This document shows positions 16,337-24,147 of a stretch of 64,000 nucleotides of DNA, in pieces. Position 1 is the first letter of the stretch; each line of letters starts with the position of its first letter. The notes under the pieces are model-generated. The model did no database searches and had not been told where the DNA came from. It saw only the letters and a list, made by a program, of their open reading frames with translations. The position numbers and the translations under genes are program-made. The DNA comes from Curtobacterium guangdongense (GTDB taxonomy: Bacteria > Actinomycetota > Actinomycetes > Actinomycetales > Microbacteriaceae): assembly GCF_049341845.1 (NCBI RefSeq), contig NZ_JBMPIT010000012.1:13785-77784 (forward strand). Direction: 5' to 3'.

Positions 16337-16590
16337 GCGGAGCCGTCCGCGCCGCCGTCGTGTCCGTCCGGGTTGGCGCCGCCGTCGGCCGGGCCTTCGC
16401 CGGCGTCCGCGGAGCCGTCGGCGCCGCCGTCGTGTCCGTTTGGGTTGGCGCCGCCGTCAGCGGGGCCTTCGCCGGCGTCTGCGGAGCCGTCGGCGCCGCC
16501 GTCGTGCCCGTTGGGGTTGGCGCCGCCGTCAGCGGGGCCTTCGCCCGCGCTCTGGGGATCCGTGGTGATGTCGTCGTCGTTGATGCTCAT
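16333..16590 (-). CDS. Three-repeat Gly/Asp/Ala-rich small protein, possible precursor peptide
   Basis: An 85-residue protein. A 13-residue leader-like start, MSINDDDITTDPQ, precedes three near-identical units of 22-24 residues. Each unit starts S-A-(D-A)-G-E-G-P-A-D-G and carries GGANP(N/D)GHDGGADG. Units differ only at a few places (an N to D change in the last). There is no Cys, Lys, Arg or aromatic residue and the charge is strongly negative. ATG 16590 follows GGAGAGGG. No signal peptide or membrane segment. The coding DNA is a 72-bp tandem repeat. It is first in a coupled operon with a JmjC oxygenase and a sucraseferredoxin. Multi-core RiPP precursors have this design, but a structural or calcium-binding role is also possible. 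Confidence 0.8.
   Translation of the reverse strand: MSINDDDITTDPQSAGEGPADGGANPNGHDGGADGSADAGEGPADGGANPNGHDGGADGSADAGEGPADGGANPDGHDGGADGSA
16343..16551 (-). repeat. 72-bp tandem repeats inside the small-protein gene
   Basis: About three in-frame copies of a 72-bp unit, nearly identical also at synonymous positions. This suggests recent duplication or gene conversion rather than old divergence, and copy number may vary among strains. Confidence 0.8.
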
Positions 16591-16633
16591 GTGCGTCCCT
16601 CTCCGTCATGCGGCCGGGTGCCGTCTGTGCCCG

Positions 16634-16639
16634 AGCGTA
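16634..16639 (-). promoter_or_regulatory. Candidate -10 box of the repeat-peptide operon
   Basis: Minus-strand TACGCT, about 44 bases before the ATG at 16590. No convincing -35 is visible. Confidence 0.4.
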
Positions 16640-16673
16640 GGACGTCCGGCTGACGGTGGTCCAGGATTGTCGC

Positions 16674-17153
16674 GTGAGCAGCGTCCCGAACGACCCCGAC
16701 GTCGCAGCCGACAAGTCCGACACCAGGCCCGAGCGGCCGCCGCACCTCCGCTGGGGGTACCTCGGCGTCGTGGCGCTCGGCGGAGCGATCGGGACCGCGA
16801 TCCGTGCCGTGCTGGCGGACCTCCTCCCCGCCGTGGACGGGATCAGCTGGACGATCCTCGCGATCAACGTGGTCGGGGCGTTCTGCCTCGGGCTGCTGCT
16901 CGAGGCGTTGGCACACCGCGGGCCGGACGTCGGCCGGCGTCGGCGCCTGCGGCTCTTCGTCGGCACGGGGGTCCTCGGCGGGTTCACGACGTACAGCACG
17001 CTCGCGGACGACACCGCGCAGCTGCTCGGGGACGGACGGTGGACGGCCGGCAGCGGGTACGCGCTGCTCACGGTCGTGCTCGGCCTGCTCGCCGTCGTCG
17101 CGGGGCTCTGGGTGTCGACGGTGCTGCGACCACGAGCGGCGGCCACCCGGTGA
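16674..17153 (+). CDS. crcB: Fluoride exporter subunit CrcB/Fluc (first)
   Basis: Membrane protein of about 159 residues with four helices and the Fluc signatures GGAIGTAIRAVLADL, NVVGAFCLGLL and GTGVLGGFTTYSTLADD, which line the fluoride pore. GTG 16674 is chosen; a GTG at 16656 in frame would add six residues. The stop overlaps the GTG of the second crcB gene (GTGA). Two tandem genes usually mean a heterodimer of opposite topologies. It protects enolase and pyrophosphatase by expelling fluoride. Confidence 0.9.
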   Translation: MSSVPNDPDVAADKSDTRPERPPHLRWGYLGVVALGGAIGTAIRAVLADLLPAVDGISWTILAINVVGAFCLGLLLEALAHRGPDVGRRRRLRLFVGTGVLGGFTTYSTLADDTAQLLGDGRWTAGSGYALLTVVLGLLAVVAGLWVSTVLRPRAAATR

Positions 17154-17524
17154 GCGCGCTCGAACTCCTGCTCGTCGCCGTCGGCGGGGGAGTCGGGGCA
17201 GCGCTCCGGTTCCTGCTCGACGGGCTTGTGAAGTCCAGGGTCAGCGGCTTCCCGCTCGGCACCGTCGTCATCAACGTCTCCGGGTCGCTGGTCCTCGGGC
17301 TCCTGACAGGCCTCGGGCAGGCCGGGACGCTCCCGCTCCCGGCGGTCGCCATCCTCGGCACGGGCATGATGGGTGGGTACACGACGTTCTCGACGGCGAG
17401 TGTCGAGACCGTGCAGCTCCTCCGATCCGGCAAGACCCGGCTCGCCGTCCTGAACGGCCTCGGCATGCTCGTCGTCTCGGTCGGCGCAGCCGCGCTCGGC
17501 CTCTTGCTCGGAAGGAACACATGA
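17150..17524 (+). CDS. crcB: Fluoride exporter subunit CrcB/Fluc (second)
   Basis: Protein of 124 residues, four helices, with GGGVGAALRFLLDGLV, NVSGSLVLGLL and GTGMMGGYTTFSTASVE. It lacks the N-terminal extension of the first copy. Coupled by overlap to the genes on both sides. Confidence 0.9.
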   Translation: MSALELLLVAVGGGVGAALRFLLDGLVKSRVSGFPLGTVVINVSGSLVLGLLTGLGQAGTLPLPAVAILGTGMMGGYTTFSTASVETVQLLRSGKTRLAVLNGLGMLVVSVGAAALGLLLGRNT

Positions 17525-18123
17525 CCTCGGAACGCCCCGGCGAACTCGTCCTCGTCCGTCACGGAGAGACGGAGTGGTCGAAGAGCGGGCAGCACACCGG
17601 CCGCACCGACATCCCGCTCACCGAGAACGGGGTCGAGCAGGCGAAGCGTGCCGGCCGGTACCTCGCGGACCGTGACTTCGCGCTCGCGCTGTCGAGCCCG
17701 TTGCAGCGTGCCCGGGACACCGCCGCGTTCATCGGCGTGGACCCCGAGGTCGACGAGGACCTGTACGAGTGGGACTACGGCGCGTACGAGGGCCTGACGA
17801 CGCCGCAGATCAAGGTGCTCCGGCACGGGCCGTGGGACCTCTGGACCGACGGGGTGCCCGCGGGGGACACGCCGGGTGAGAACGCCGCCGAGGTCCGTGT
17901 CCGGGCCGAACGGGTGCTCGACCGCGCCCGCCCGGTGCTCGCCGAGGGGCAGGACGCCGTCTTCATCGCCCACGGGCACGTGCTCCGAGCCATCGGCGCC
18001 GCATGGATCCGGCTCGCGCCGCAGGACGGTGCCGTGCTGAAGCTCGGGACCGCGTCCGTCAGCACGCTGGGGTACGAGCACGGGCGTCCGGTCATCGACT
18101 CCTGGAACGTCCAGCCGGACTGA
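17521..18123 (+). CDS. Histidine phosphatase family protein
   Basis: Cytoplasmic phosphatase of 200 residues. The RHGETEW motif (phosphorylated H14), SPLQRARDTA, the E-D-L-Y-E-W-D-Y-G acid loop and AHGHVLRAIG (second histidine) are all present. Its ATG overlaps the crcB stop (ATGA) and is preceded by AAGGA. Physical coupling to fluoride channels is notable but may only be operon economy. Substrate not predictable from sequence. Confidence 0.88.
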   Translation: MTSERPGELVLVRHGETEWSKSGQHTGRTDIPLTENGVEQAKRAGRYLADRDFALALSSPLQRARDTAAFIGVDPEVDEDLYEWDYGAYEGLTTPQIKVLRHGPWDLWTDGVPAGDTPGENAAEVRVRAERVLDRARPVLAEGQDAVFIAHGHVLRAIGAAWIRLAPQDGAVLKLGTASVSTLGYEHGRPVIDSWNVQPD

Positions 18124-18135
18124 CGTCCGTCCCGA

Positions 18136-18546
18136 CTAGCGCAGGACGGCGGCCATCCCGAGGCTCGGCGCGACGTCGTCGAGTCCGAGCGAGCGGTACA
18201 GCCGCTGTCCGGGTGGGTCCCCGATGAGCGAGACGTAGGCGCCCTCCGGTGCCCGCGACCGGATGTCCGCGAGCAGCCACTCGAGCACGCGCCGACCGAG
18301 GCCGCGCCGCTGGTGTGCGGGATCGGTGGCGACGTCCGCGATGTGGAAGTACCAGCCACCGTCGCCCAGCACGCGGCCCATCGCGACGGGCGTCCCCGCC
18401 GCGTCGACCACGTGGCAGGCGCACCAGCTGCCGCTGATCGCGCCGGCGCCCTGGTCGGGACGGACCGGGGTCAGGCCGGAGTCGCGACGGAGGCGGAGGT
18501 AGTCGTCGAGCGGCGGCGGCCCGGCGACGAGTCGGTAGTCGTCCAT
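18136..18546 (-). CDS. GNAT-family N-acetyltransferase
   Basis: Protein of 136 residues. The acetyl-CoA loop is DVATDPAHQRRGLGRRVLEWLL (Q/R-x-x-G-x-G/A type), followed by YVSLIGDPPGQRLYRSLGL, which closes the fold. Likely leaderless: CAGGAT lies six bases before its ATG. Substrate unknown. Confidence 0.87.
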   Translation of the reverse strand: MDDYRLVAGPPPLDDYLRLRRDSGLTPVRPDQGAGAISGSWCACHVVDAAGTPVAMGRVLGDGGWYFHIADVATDPAHQRRGLGRRVLEWLLADIRSRAPEGAYVSLIGDPPGQRLYRSLGLDDVAPSLGMAAVLR

Positions 18547-18552
18547 GTGTCG

Positions 18553-18558
18553 ATCCTG
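18553..18558 (-). promoter_or_regulatory. -10 box of the GNAT gene, leaderless
   Basis: Minus-strand CAGGAT, six bases before the ATG. Confidence 0.4.
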
Positions 18559-18601
18559 CCGGGCACGGCCGACAGTCGCGAACCGGACGCGGGCGCCCCG
18601 G

Positions 18602-19669
18602 TCAGACCGTGCGGATCGAGGTCGTGGCGCCGAGGGCTCGACCGCGGCGCCGTTCGATCGCGCGTCCGACGAACAGCAGCGCGACGCTCACCAGTGCTCC
18701 GAGCGTCGTCTGCGCGACGCGGTCCAGGGCGAGGAGCTCGGGCGCCTCGGGGAGGCTGAGCCAGGACACCGCCAGCGCGAGCGGCGTGAGGAACAGCAGG
18801 CACACGGCGTAGTTCCGCGCGACGAAGATCTCCGCGAAGAACTGTCCGACGACGGCGATGAGCACGATCCACCACGCTCCGGGTTCGAGGAGCAGGATCC
18901 CGACCGCGATCACGGTGCCGCCGATCGTGCCGATGAAGCGCTGGAACGCCCGGAGGACGGTGTGCCGCTGGCGGATGGCCGGGAGCGTGGAGACGACCGC
19001 GATGACCGCCCAGTACGGGTGCCCGAGCCCCGGGATGGTCTCCGCGATCGCACCGGCGACCAGGGCACCGACGACGTTGAGTGCGACGGTCTCCCACAGT
19101 GCGGGCGTGCGGAGGATCCCGAATCCGCGCTCCTTCATCGGAGCGAGCGGTCGGAAGCGGTGCGGCGCGCGCGGGTGCCACACGCGGCGGATGACGAACC
19201 CGGACATCGCGACGAGCCAGGCCCACGCGACGGAACACACGATGATCGTCGCGACGAGGGGCAGGTCCGACGGCCCCAGCGGCACGAGCGAGGACACCAG
19301 GAACGCGAACGTCGGGAAGATCGGCTGCGCCGGGATCGACCGGAGCGTGCTCAGCGTGCACACCGCGACGACGAGCACGACCACCAGCCCGACGGCCTGC
19401 AGCCAGAGGGGCGCTCCGGCGATCGAGACGGCGATCCCTGCGAACATGCACAGGGCCTGCAGGCCGCCGGCGACACCGGTGGTCACGGCACGCTGCCGGT
19501 AGGGCTCCGTGGCGCCGAAGATCGCGGTGAACCCGGCGAACATCGCGAAGGCCGCGTAGCCCGGCATCCCGAGGGCGATGAGCAGTGCGAGCGGAGCCGC
19601 GCCCGCGATCGCGGCGCGCGTCGCGCCCTCGAGGTTGACCGTGCGGGCGGAGTGCGTCGGAGTCGTCAT
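18602..19669 (-). CDS. FUSC-type / aromatic acid exporter-like membrane protein
   Basis: Membrane protein of 355 residues with two bundles of about five to six helices separated by a basic cytoplasmic segment (RRVWHPRAPHRFRPLAPMKERG). This is the doubled layout of FUSC/YccS-like proteins. The second half carries the typical HPYWAVIAVVSTLPAIRQRHTVLRAFQRFIGTIGG region. ATG 19669 is chosen because the upstream extension is Arg-rich and overlaps the leuC control region. Function beyond probable export is not known. Confidence 0.8.
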   Translation of the reverse strand: MTTPTHSARTVNLEGATRAAIAGAAPLALLIALGMPGYAAFAMFAGFTAIFGATEPYRQRAVTTGVAGGLQALCMFAGIAVSIAGAPLWLQAVGLVVVLVVAVCTLSTLRSIPAQPIFPTFAFLVSSLVPLGPSDLPLVATIIVCSVAWAWLVAMSGFVIRRVWHPRAPHRFRPLAPMKERGFGILRTPALWETVALNVVGALVAGAIAETIPGLGHPYWAVIAVVSTLPAIRQRHTVLRAFQRFIGTIGGTVIAVGILLLEPGAWWIVLIAVVGQFFAEIFVARNYAVCLLFLTPLALAVSWLSLPEAPELLALDRVAQTTLGALVSVALLFVGRAIERRRGRALGATTSIRTV

Positions 19670-19774
19670 GTCCCGGCCATTCTCCCACCGCGACAGGTGT
19701 CGGAGAACGCGAGTCGAGCCTCCAGTCCGGCCGGAAATCGGCCACGATGCGGGCCGCACCGGCGTCGAACGCGT

Positions 19775-19794
19775 TGGTATACCAGTGCTAGACT
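19775..19794 (+). promoter_or_regulatory. leuC promoter with palindromic operator candidate
   Basis: Extended -10 TGCTAGACT ends at 19794. Just upstream lies a perfect 10-bp palindrome TGGTATACCA (19775-19784), in the spacer between -35 and -10, where a bound protein would block transcription. Actinobacterial leuCD are commonly controlled by an IclR-type regulator (LtbR/NdgR), usually encoded next to leuC; none is encoded here. Confidence 0.55.
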
Positions 19795-19851
19795 CGCCGG
19801 ATCGTGCCGCGTCAGCGGCATCGAACCGATGCGAACGGAAGGGTCGAGGTC

Positions 19852-21288
19852 ATGGGTAGGACACTCGCCGAGAAGGTCTGGGACGACCACGTCGTGGTCA
19901 AGGGCGAGGACGGCAACCCCGACCTCCTCTACATCGACCTCCACCTCGTGCACGAGGTCACGAGCCCCCAGGCGTTCGACGGTCTCCGCCAGGCCGGCCG
20001 TCCGGTGCGACGCCTCGACCTGACGATCGCGACCGAGGACCACAACACCCCGACGCTCGCGATCGACCGGCCCATCGCCGACCCGACGAGCCGCACCCAG
20101 ATCGAGACGCTCCGCCGCAACTGCGAGGAGTTCGGCGTCCGCCTGCACTCGCTCGGCGACAAGGAGCAAGGCATCGTGCACGTCGTGGGCCCGCAGCTCG
20201 GGCTGACGATGCCGGGCATCACCGTGGTCTGCGGCGACTCGCACACCTCGACGCACGGTGCGTTCGGCGCGATGGCGTTCGGCATCGGGACGAGCGAGGT
20301 CGAGCACGTGCTCGCCACGCAGACGCTGCCGCTCAAGCCGTTCAAGACGATGGCGATCACCGTCGAGGGCATCCTGCGCCCCGGCGTGACGGCGAAGGAC
20401 ATCATCCTCGCGGTCATCGCGAAGATCGGCACCGGCGGCGGACAGGGCTACGTGCTCGAGTACCGCGGTTCGGCGATCCGTGCGCTCTCGATGGAGGGGC
20501 GCATGACGATCTGCAACATGTCGATCGAGGCGGGCGCCCGCGCCGGTATGGTCGGCCCCGACCAGATCACCTACGACTACGTCCAGGGCCGCGACCACGC
20601 CCCGACCGGCGCCGACTGGGACGAGGCCGTCGCGTACTGGGACACGCTGAACACCGACGACGACGCCGTGTTCGACGCCGAGGTGTTCATCGACGCCGAC
20701 GCGCTCGAGCCCTTCGTCACCTGGGGGACGAACCCGGGCCAGGGCGTCTCGCTTTCCGAGACCGTACCCGATCCGGCGGACTACACCGACCCCAACGACC
20801 AGGCGGCGGCGCAGCGCGCGCTGGAGTACATGGACATCACCGCTGGTACGCCGATGAAGGACATCGCCGTCGACGCGGTCTTCATGGGCTCCTGCACGAA
20901 CTCGCGCATTGAGGACCTCCGCGCGTTCGCGTCCGTCATCAAGGGGCGCACCAAGGCCGAGGGTGTCCGCGTCATGGTCGTGCCCGGCTCCGCACGGGTC
21001 CGGCTCGAGGCCGAGGCCGAGGGGCTCGACAAGGTCTTCACCGAATTCGGGGCCGAGTGGCGCTTCGCCGGCTGCTCGATGTGCCTCGGCATGAACCCCG
21101 ACCAGCTCGCGCCGGGGGAGCGGTGCGCGTCGACCTCGAACCGCAACTTCGAGGGACGCCAGGGCAAGGGTGGGCGCACGCACCTCGTGTCGCCGCTCGT
21201 CGCGGCCGCCACCGCCGTGCGCGGGACGCTGTCGAGCCCGTGGGACCTGGAAACCGAAGCAGCAACCGCTCTGGAAGGGGCAGTCTGA
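19852..21288 (+). CDS. leuC: 3-isopropylmalate dehydratase large subunit
   Basis: With LeuD, isomerises 2-isopropylmalate to 3-isopropylmalate in leucine synthesis. 478 residues, the normal length. The aconitase-type [4Fe-4S] cluster ligands are C348 in MGSCTNSRIEDL and C408, C411 in GCSMCLGMNPD; CGDSHTSTHGAFGAMAFGIGTSE is intact. ATG 19852 is preceded by GAGG; the frame open upstream runs through the promoter. Its stop shares one base with the leuD start (TGATG). Confidence 0.97.
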   Translation: MGRTLAEKVWDDHVVVKGEDGNPDLLYIDLHLVHEVTSPQAFDGLRQAGRPVRRLDLTIATEDHNTPTLAIDRPIADPTSRTQIETLRRNCEEFGVRLHSLGDKEQGIVHVVGPQLGLTMPGITVVCGDSHTSTHGAFGAMAFGIGTSEVEHVLATQTLPLKPFKTMAITVEGILRPGVTAKDIILAVIAKIGTGGGQGYVLEYRGSAIRALSMEGRMTICNMSIEAGARAGMVGPDQITYDYVQGRDHAPTGADWDEAVAYWDTLNTDDDAVFDAEVFIDADALEPFVTWGTNPGQGVSLSETVPDPADYTDPNDQAAAQRALEYMDITAGTPMKDIAVDAVFMGSCTNSRIEDLRAFASVIKGRTKAEGVRVMVVPGSARVRLEAEAEGLDKVFTEFGAEWRFAGCSMCLGMNPDQLAPGERCASTSNRNFEGRQGKGGRTHLVSPLVAAATAVRGTLSSPWDLETEAATALEGAV

Positions 21289-21884
21289 TGGAGAAGATCG
21301 GCACCGTCACCGGGATCGCGGCACCGCTGAAGCGGTCGAACGTCGACACCGACCAGATCATCCCCGCCGTGTACCTGAAGCGCGTCACGAAGACGGGCTT
21401 CGAGGACGCACTGTTCTCCGGGTGGCGCCAGGACCCGTCCTTCGTGTTGAACCAGGAGCCGTACGACCGCGCGAAGGTGCTCGTCGCCGGCCCCGACTTC
21501 GGCACCGGATCGTCGCGTGAACACGCCGTGTGGGCGCTCCGCGACTTCGGGTTCCGGGTCGTCATCTCACCCCGGTTCGCGGACATCTTCAAGGGCAACG
21601 CGGGCAAGCAGGGCCTGGTCACCGCAATCGTGACCGAACCGGAAGTCGAGCGCCTGTGGGCCGCCATCGAGGCGAACCCGGGCATCGAGGCGACGGTGGA
21701 CCTGGCGGCGCAGCGCGTGTCGCTGGGCGATGTGGACGTGGCATTCGAGATCGACGCTTACACTCGTTGGCGGTTGATGGAAGGGCTCGACGACATCGGG
21801 CTCACCCTCCGTGACGAGACCTCGATCACGGAGTTCGAATCCCGCCGTGGAAACTGGCGGCCGAAAACATTGCCGGTGAAGTAG
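21288..21884 (+). CDS. leuD: 3-isopropylmalate dehydratase small subunit
   Basis: Small subunit of 198 residues. Substrate-binding blocks NVDTDQIIPAVYLKRV and DFGTGSSREHAVWAL are intact. The stop TAG shares its last base with the GTG of murA, so leucine and murein genes form one coupled transcription unit here. Confidence 0.97.
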   Translation: MEKIGTVTGIAAPLKRSNVDTDQIIPAVYLKRVTKTGFEDALFSGWRQDPSFVLNQEPYDRAKVLVAGPDFGTGSSREHAVWALRDFGFRVVISPRFADIFKGNAGKQGLVTAIVTEPEVERLWAAIEANPGIEATVDLAAQRVSLGDVDVAFEIDAYTRWRLMEGLDDIGLTLRDETSITEFESRRGNWRPKTLPVK

Positions 21885-23251
21885 TGAACTCTCTCGTACA
21901 GGACGCAGCAGCAGCTGGGGCACGCGTCGGGTTGAAGTCGGACGAGATCGTCATCCGCGGCGGCAAGCCGCTGGTCGGACGCATCGAGGTCCGCGGCGCG
22001 AAGAACCTCGCGACGAAGGCCATGGTGGCCTCCCTGCTCGGCGACACCCCGTCGATCCTCAAGGACGTCCCGGACATCTCCGACGTCAAGGTCGTCCGCG
22101 CGCTGCTCGAGGTGCACGGTGTGCGCATCACGGATCCTGCACGAGGCGAGCTCATCCTCGACCCGTCGAACGTCGAGTCGGCACACTTCGCCGAGATCGA
22201 CGCGCACGCCGGCTCGAGCCGCATCCCGATCCTGTTCTGCGGCCCGCTGCTGCACAAGCTCGGCGAGGCGTTCATCCCCGACCTCGGTGGCTGCCGCATC
22301 GGCGACCGTCCGATCGACTTCCACCTCGACGCGCTGCGGGCCATGGGTGCCGTCGTCGACAAGCAGGTCTCCGGCATCCACATCACGGCGCCGAACGGCC
22401 TCAAGGGCGCGAACATCGAGCTGCCGTACCCGAGCGTCGGTGCGACCGAGCAGGTCCTGCTGTCGTCGGTGCTCGCCGACGGCACGACCGAGCTCCGGAA
22501 CGCCGCGATCGAGCCCGAGATCATGGACCTCATCGCGATCCTGCAGAAGATGGGCGCGATCATCACGGTCGAGCCGAGCCGCACGATCTTCATCGAGGGC
22601 GTCGAGTCGCTCCGTGGGTACACCCACCGCGCGATCAACGACCGCAACGAGGCAGCGAGCTGGGCCTCCGCCGCGCTCGCGACCAACGGCGACATCTTCG
22701 TCGAGGGCGCGAAGCAGCAGGAGCTCATGACGTTCCTCAACGTCTTCCGCAAGGTCGGCGGCGGGTTCGACATCCAGGAGGACGGCATCCGGTTCTACCG
22801 GGAGCTCGAGGTCCTCAAGCCCGTGGTCATCGAGACCGACGTGCACCCCGGCTTCATGACGGACTGGCAGCAGCCGCTCGTCGTCGCGCTGACCCAGGCC
22901 GACGGCCAGAGCATCGTGCACGAGACCGTCTACGAGAACCGCTTCGGCTTCACCGAGGCCCTCAACGAGATGGGTGCCGACATCGTCGTGCACAAGGAGG
23001 GGCTCCCCGGGCACGACCGCCGGGTCGCCCGTCGTCCGTTCGAGCAGGCAGCGGTGATCACCGGGCCGACGAAGCTGCACGGCGCGAACGTGCGCGTCCC
23101 GGACCTCCGTGGCGGCTTCAGCCACCTCATCGCGGCACTCACCGCCGAGGGGGAGTCGCACATCACGAACGTCGGCATCATCAGCCGCGGGTACGAGCAC
23201 TTCATCCCGAAGCTGCGCAAGCTCGGGGCGGACTTCGATTTTGCGGGATGA
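21884..23251 (+). CDS. murA: UDP-N-acetylglucosamine 1-carboxyvinyltransferase
   Basis: First committed step of peptidoglycan synthesis: transfers enolpyruvate from PEP to UDP-GlcNAc. 455 residues, slightly long because of about 18 extra N-terminal residues. The catalytic cysteine is present (C137 in DLGGCRIGDRP), which predicts fosfomycin sensitivity of the enzyme, unlike the Asp form of mycobacteria. The stop overlaps the plsC-like start (ATGA). Confidence 0.96.
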   Translation: MNSLVQDAAAAGARVGLKSDEIVIRGGKPLVGRIEVRGAKNLATKAMVASLLGDTPSILKDVPDISDVKVVRALLEVHGVRITDPARGELILDPSNVESAHFAEIDAHAGSSRIPILFCGPLLHKLGEAFIPDLGGCRIGDRPIDFHLDALRAMGAVVDKQVSGIHITAPNGLKGANIELPYPSVGATEQVLLSSVLADGTTELRNAAIEPEIMDLIAILQKMGAIITVEPSRTIFIEGVESLRGYTHRAINDRNEAASWASAALATNGDIFVEGAKQQELMTFLNVFRKVGGGFDIQEDGIRFYRELEVLKPVVIETDVHPGFMTDWQQPLVVALTQADGQSIVHETVYENRFGFTEALNEMGADIVVHKEGLPGHDRRVARRPFEQAAVITGPTKLHGANVRVPDLRGGFSHLIAALTAEGESHITNVGIISRGYEHFIPKLRKLGADFDFAG

Positions 23252-24147
23252 GCACAGGGCCGGCTGAGATGGCTGACGACCACCGCGGCGCCCCCGCGGG
23301 CGACGACCGCGGCGTGCCCGGCGCCGACCGCGCCGTGCCCGGCGCCGACCATGGCACGCCCGGCCGTGACCTCGACCGTGTGACCACCGGCCTGCCGAAC
23401 CCCGGCCGCCGGTGGAAGCGCGGCGACCTCAACCTGGCGTTCCGGATCACCGCGTTCTTCGTGATCCCGACCTTCCGGTTCACCGCGCGCTACCACTGGC
23501 ACGGCCGGAACCGGCTGCCGGAGCAGGGTGCGTTCGTCCTCGCGCCGAACCACTACACGAACATCGACCCGCTCGTCGTGGGCACCGCGGTGTACCTCAG
23601 CCGCCGGCAGCCGCGCTTCCTGGCGAAGGCGTCGCTGTTCCGCGTCCCCGTGTTCGGCAAGCTCATGAGCGGCATGGGGCAGATCCCGGTCGAGCGGTCC
23701 GGACGCACCCGCATCAGCGATCCCCTCGGCGGCGGTCGGTCCCTCATGGAGCGCGGCGGCGCCGTGATCGTCTACCCGGAGGGGACGCTGACCCGCGACC
23801 CCGACCTGTGGCCGATGCGCGGCAAGACCGGCGCGGTGCGGATCGCGCTCGAGAACGACGTGCCGCTCATCCCGATGGCGCACTGGGGCACGCAGCGGAT
23901 CATGGCGCGCTACTCGAACAAGCTCCGGCTGTTCCCGCCGTCGCGCGTGGACGTCGTGTTCGGCGATCCGGTCGACCTGTCGGCGTTCCGTGGGCGCCCG
24001 ATCGACCAGCAGCTGCTCACCGAGGCGACCGCCGTCCTGATGGACCGCATCACCGAGCTCGTCGAGCAACTCCGCGGCGAACAGGCCCCGGCGACCCGGT
24101 GGGACCCGTCGACGAAGAACCAGAAGGAAACCGGCAAGTTTGAGTGA
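23248..24147 (+). CDS. plsC: 1-acyl-sn-glycerol-3-phosphate acyltransferase
   Basis: Makes phosphatidic acid for membrane lipids. 299 residues. The HX4D motif is NHYTNID, the second block is RFLAKASLF, and the acceptor motif is VYPEGTLTRD. About 45 N-terminal residues are a low-complexity Gly/Ala/Asp tail with repeated PGAD units; an ATG at 23269 or later would shorten it. Followed by gpsA, which supplies its glycerol-3-phosphate backbone. Confidence 0.92.
   Translation: MSTGPAEMADDHRGAPAGDDRGVPGADRAVPGADHGTPGRDLDRVTTGLPNPGRRWKRGDLNLAFRITAFFVIPTFRFTARYHWHGRNRLPEQGAFVLAPNHYTNIDPLVVGTAVYLSRRQPRFLAKASLFRVPVFGKLMSGMGQIPVERSGRTRISDPLGGGRSLMERGGAVIVYPEGTLTRDPDLWPMRGKTGAVRIALENDVPLIPMAHWGTQRIMARYSNKLRLFPPSRVDVVFGDPVDLSAFRGRPIDQQLLTEATAVLMDRITELVEQLRGEQAPATRWDPSTKNQKETGKFE

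Noticed and set aside
16333..16590. Antifreeze or PE_PGRS-like surface repeat protein
   Set aside because: No signal peptide, PE domain or regular ice-binding TxT pattern; Gly/Asp richness alone is not enough.
15026..17149. Plus-strand frame through the repeat-peptide region reading Pro/Ser/Ala-rich repeats
   Set aside because: It is antisense to the coupled minus-strand operon, has no start or ribosome site for the repeat part, and only its end is a real gene (second crcB).
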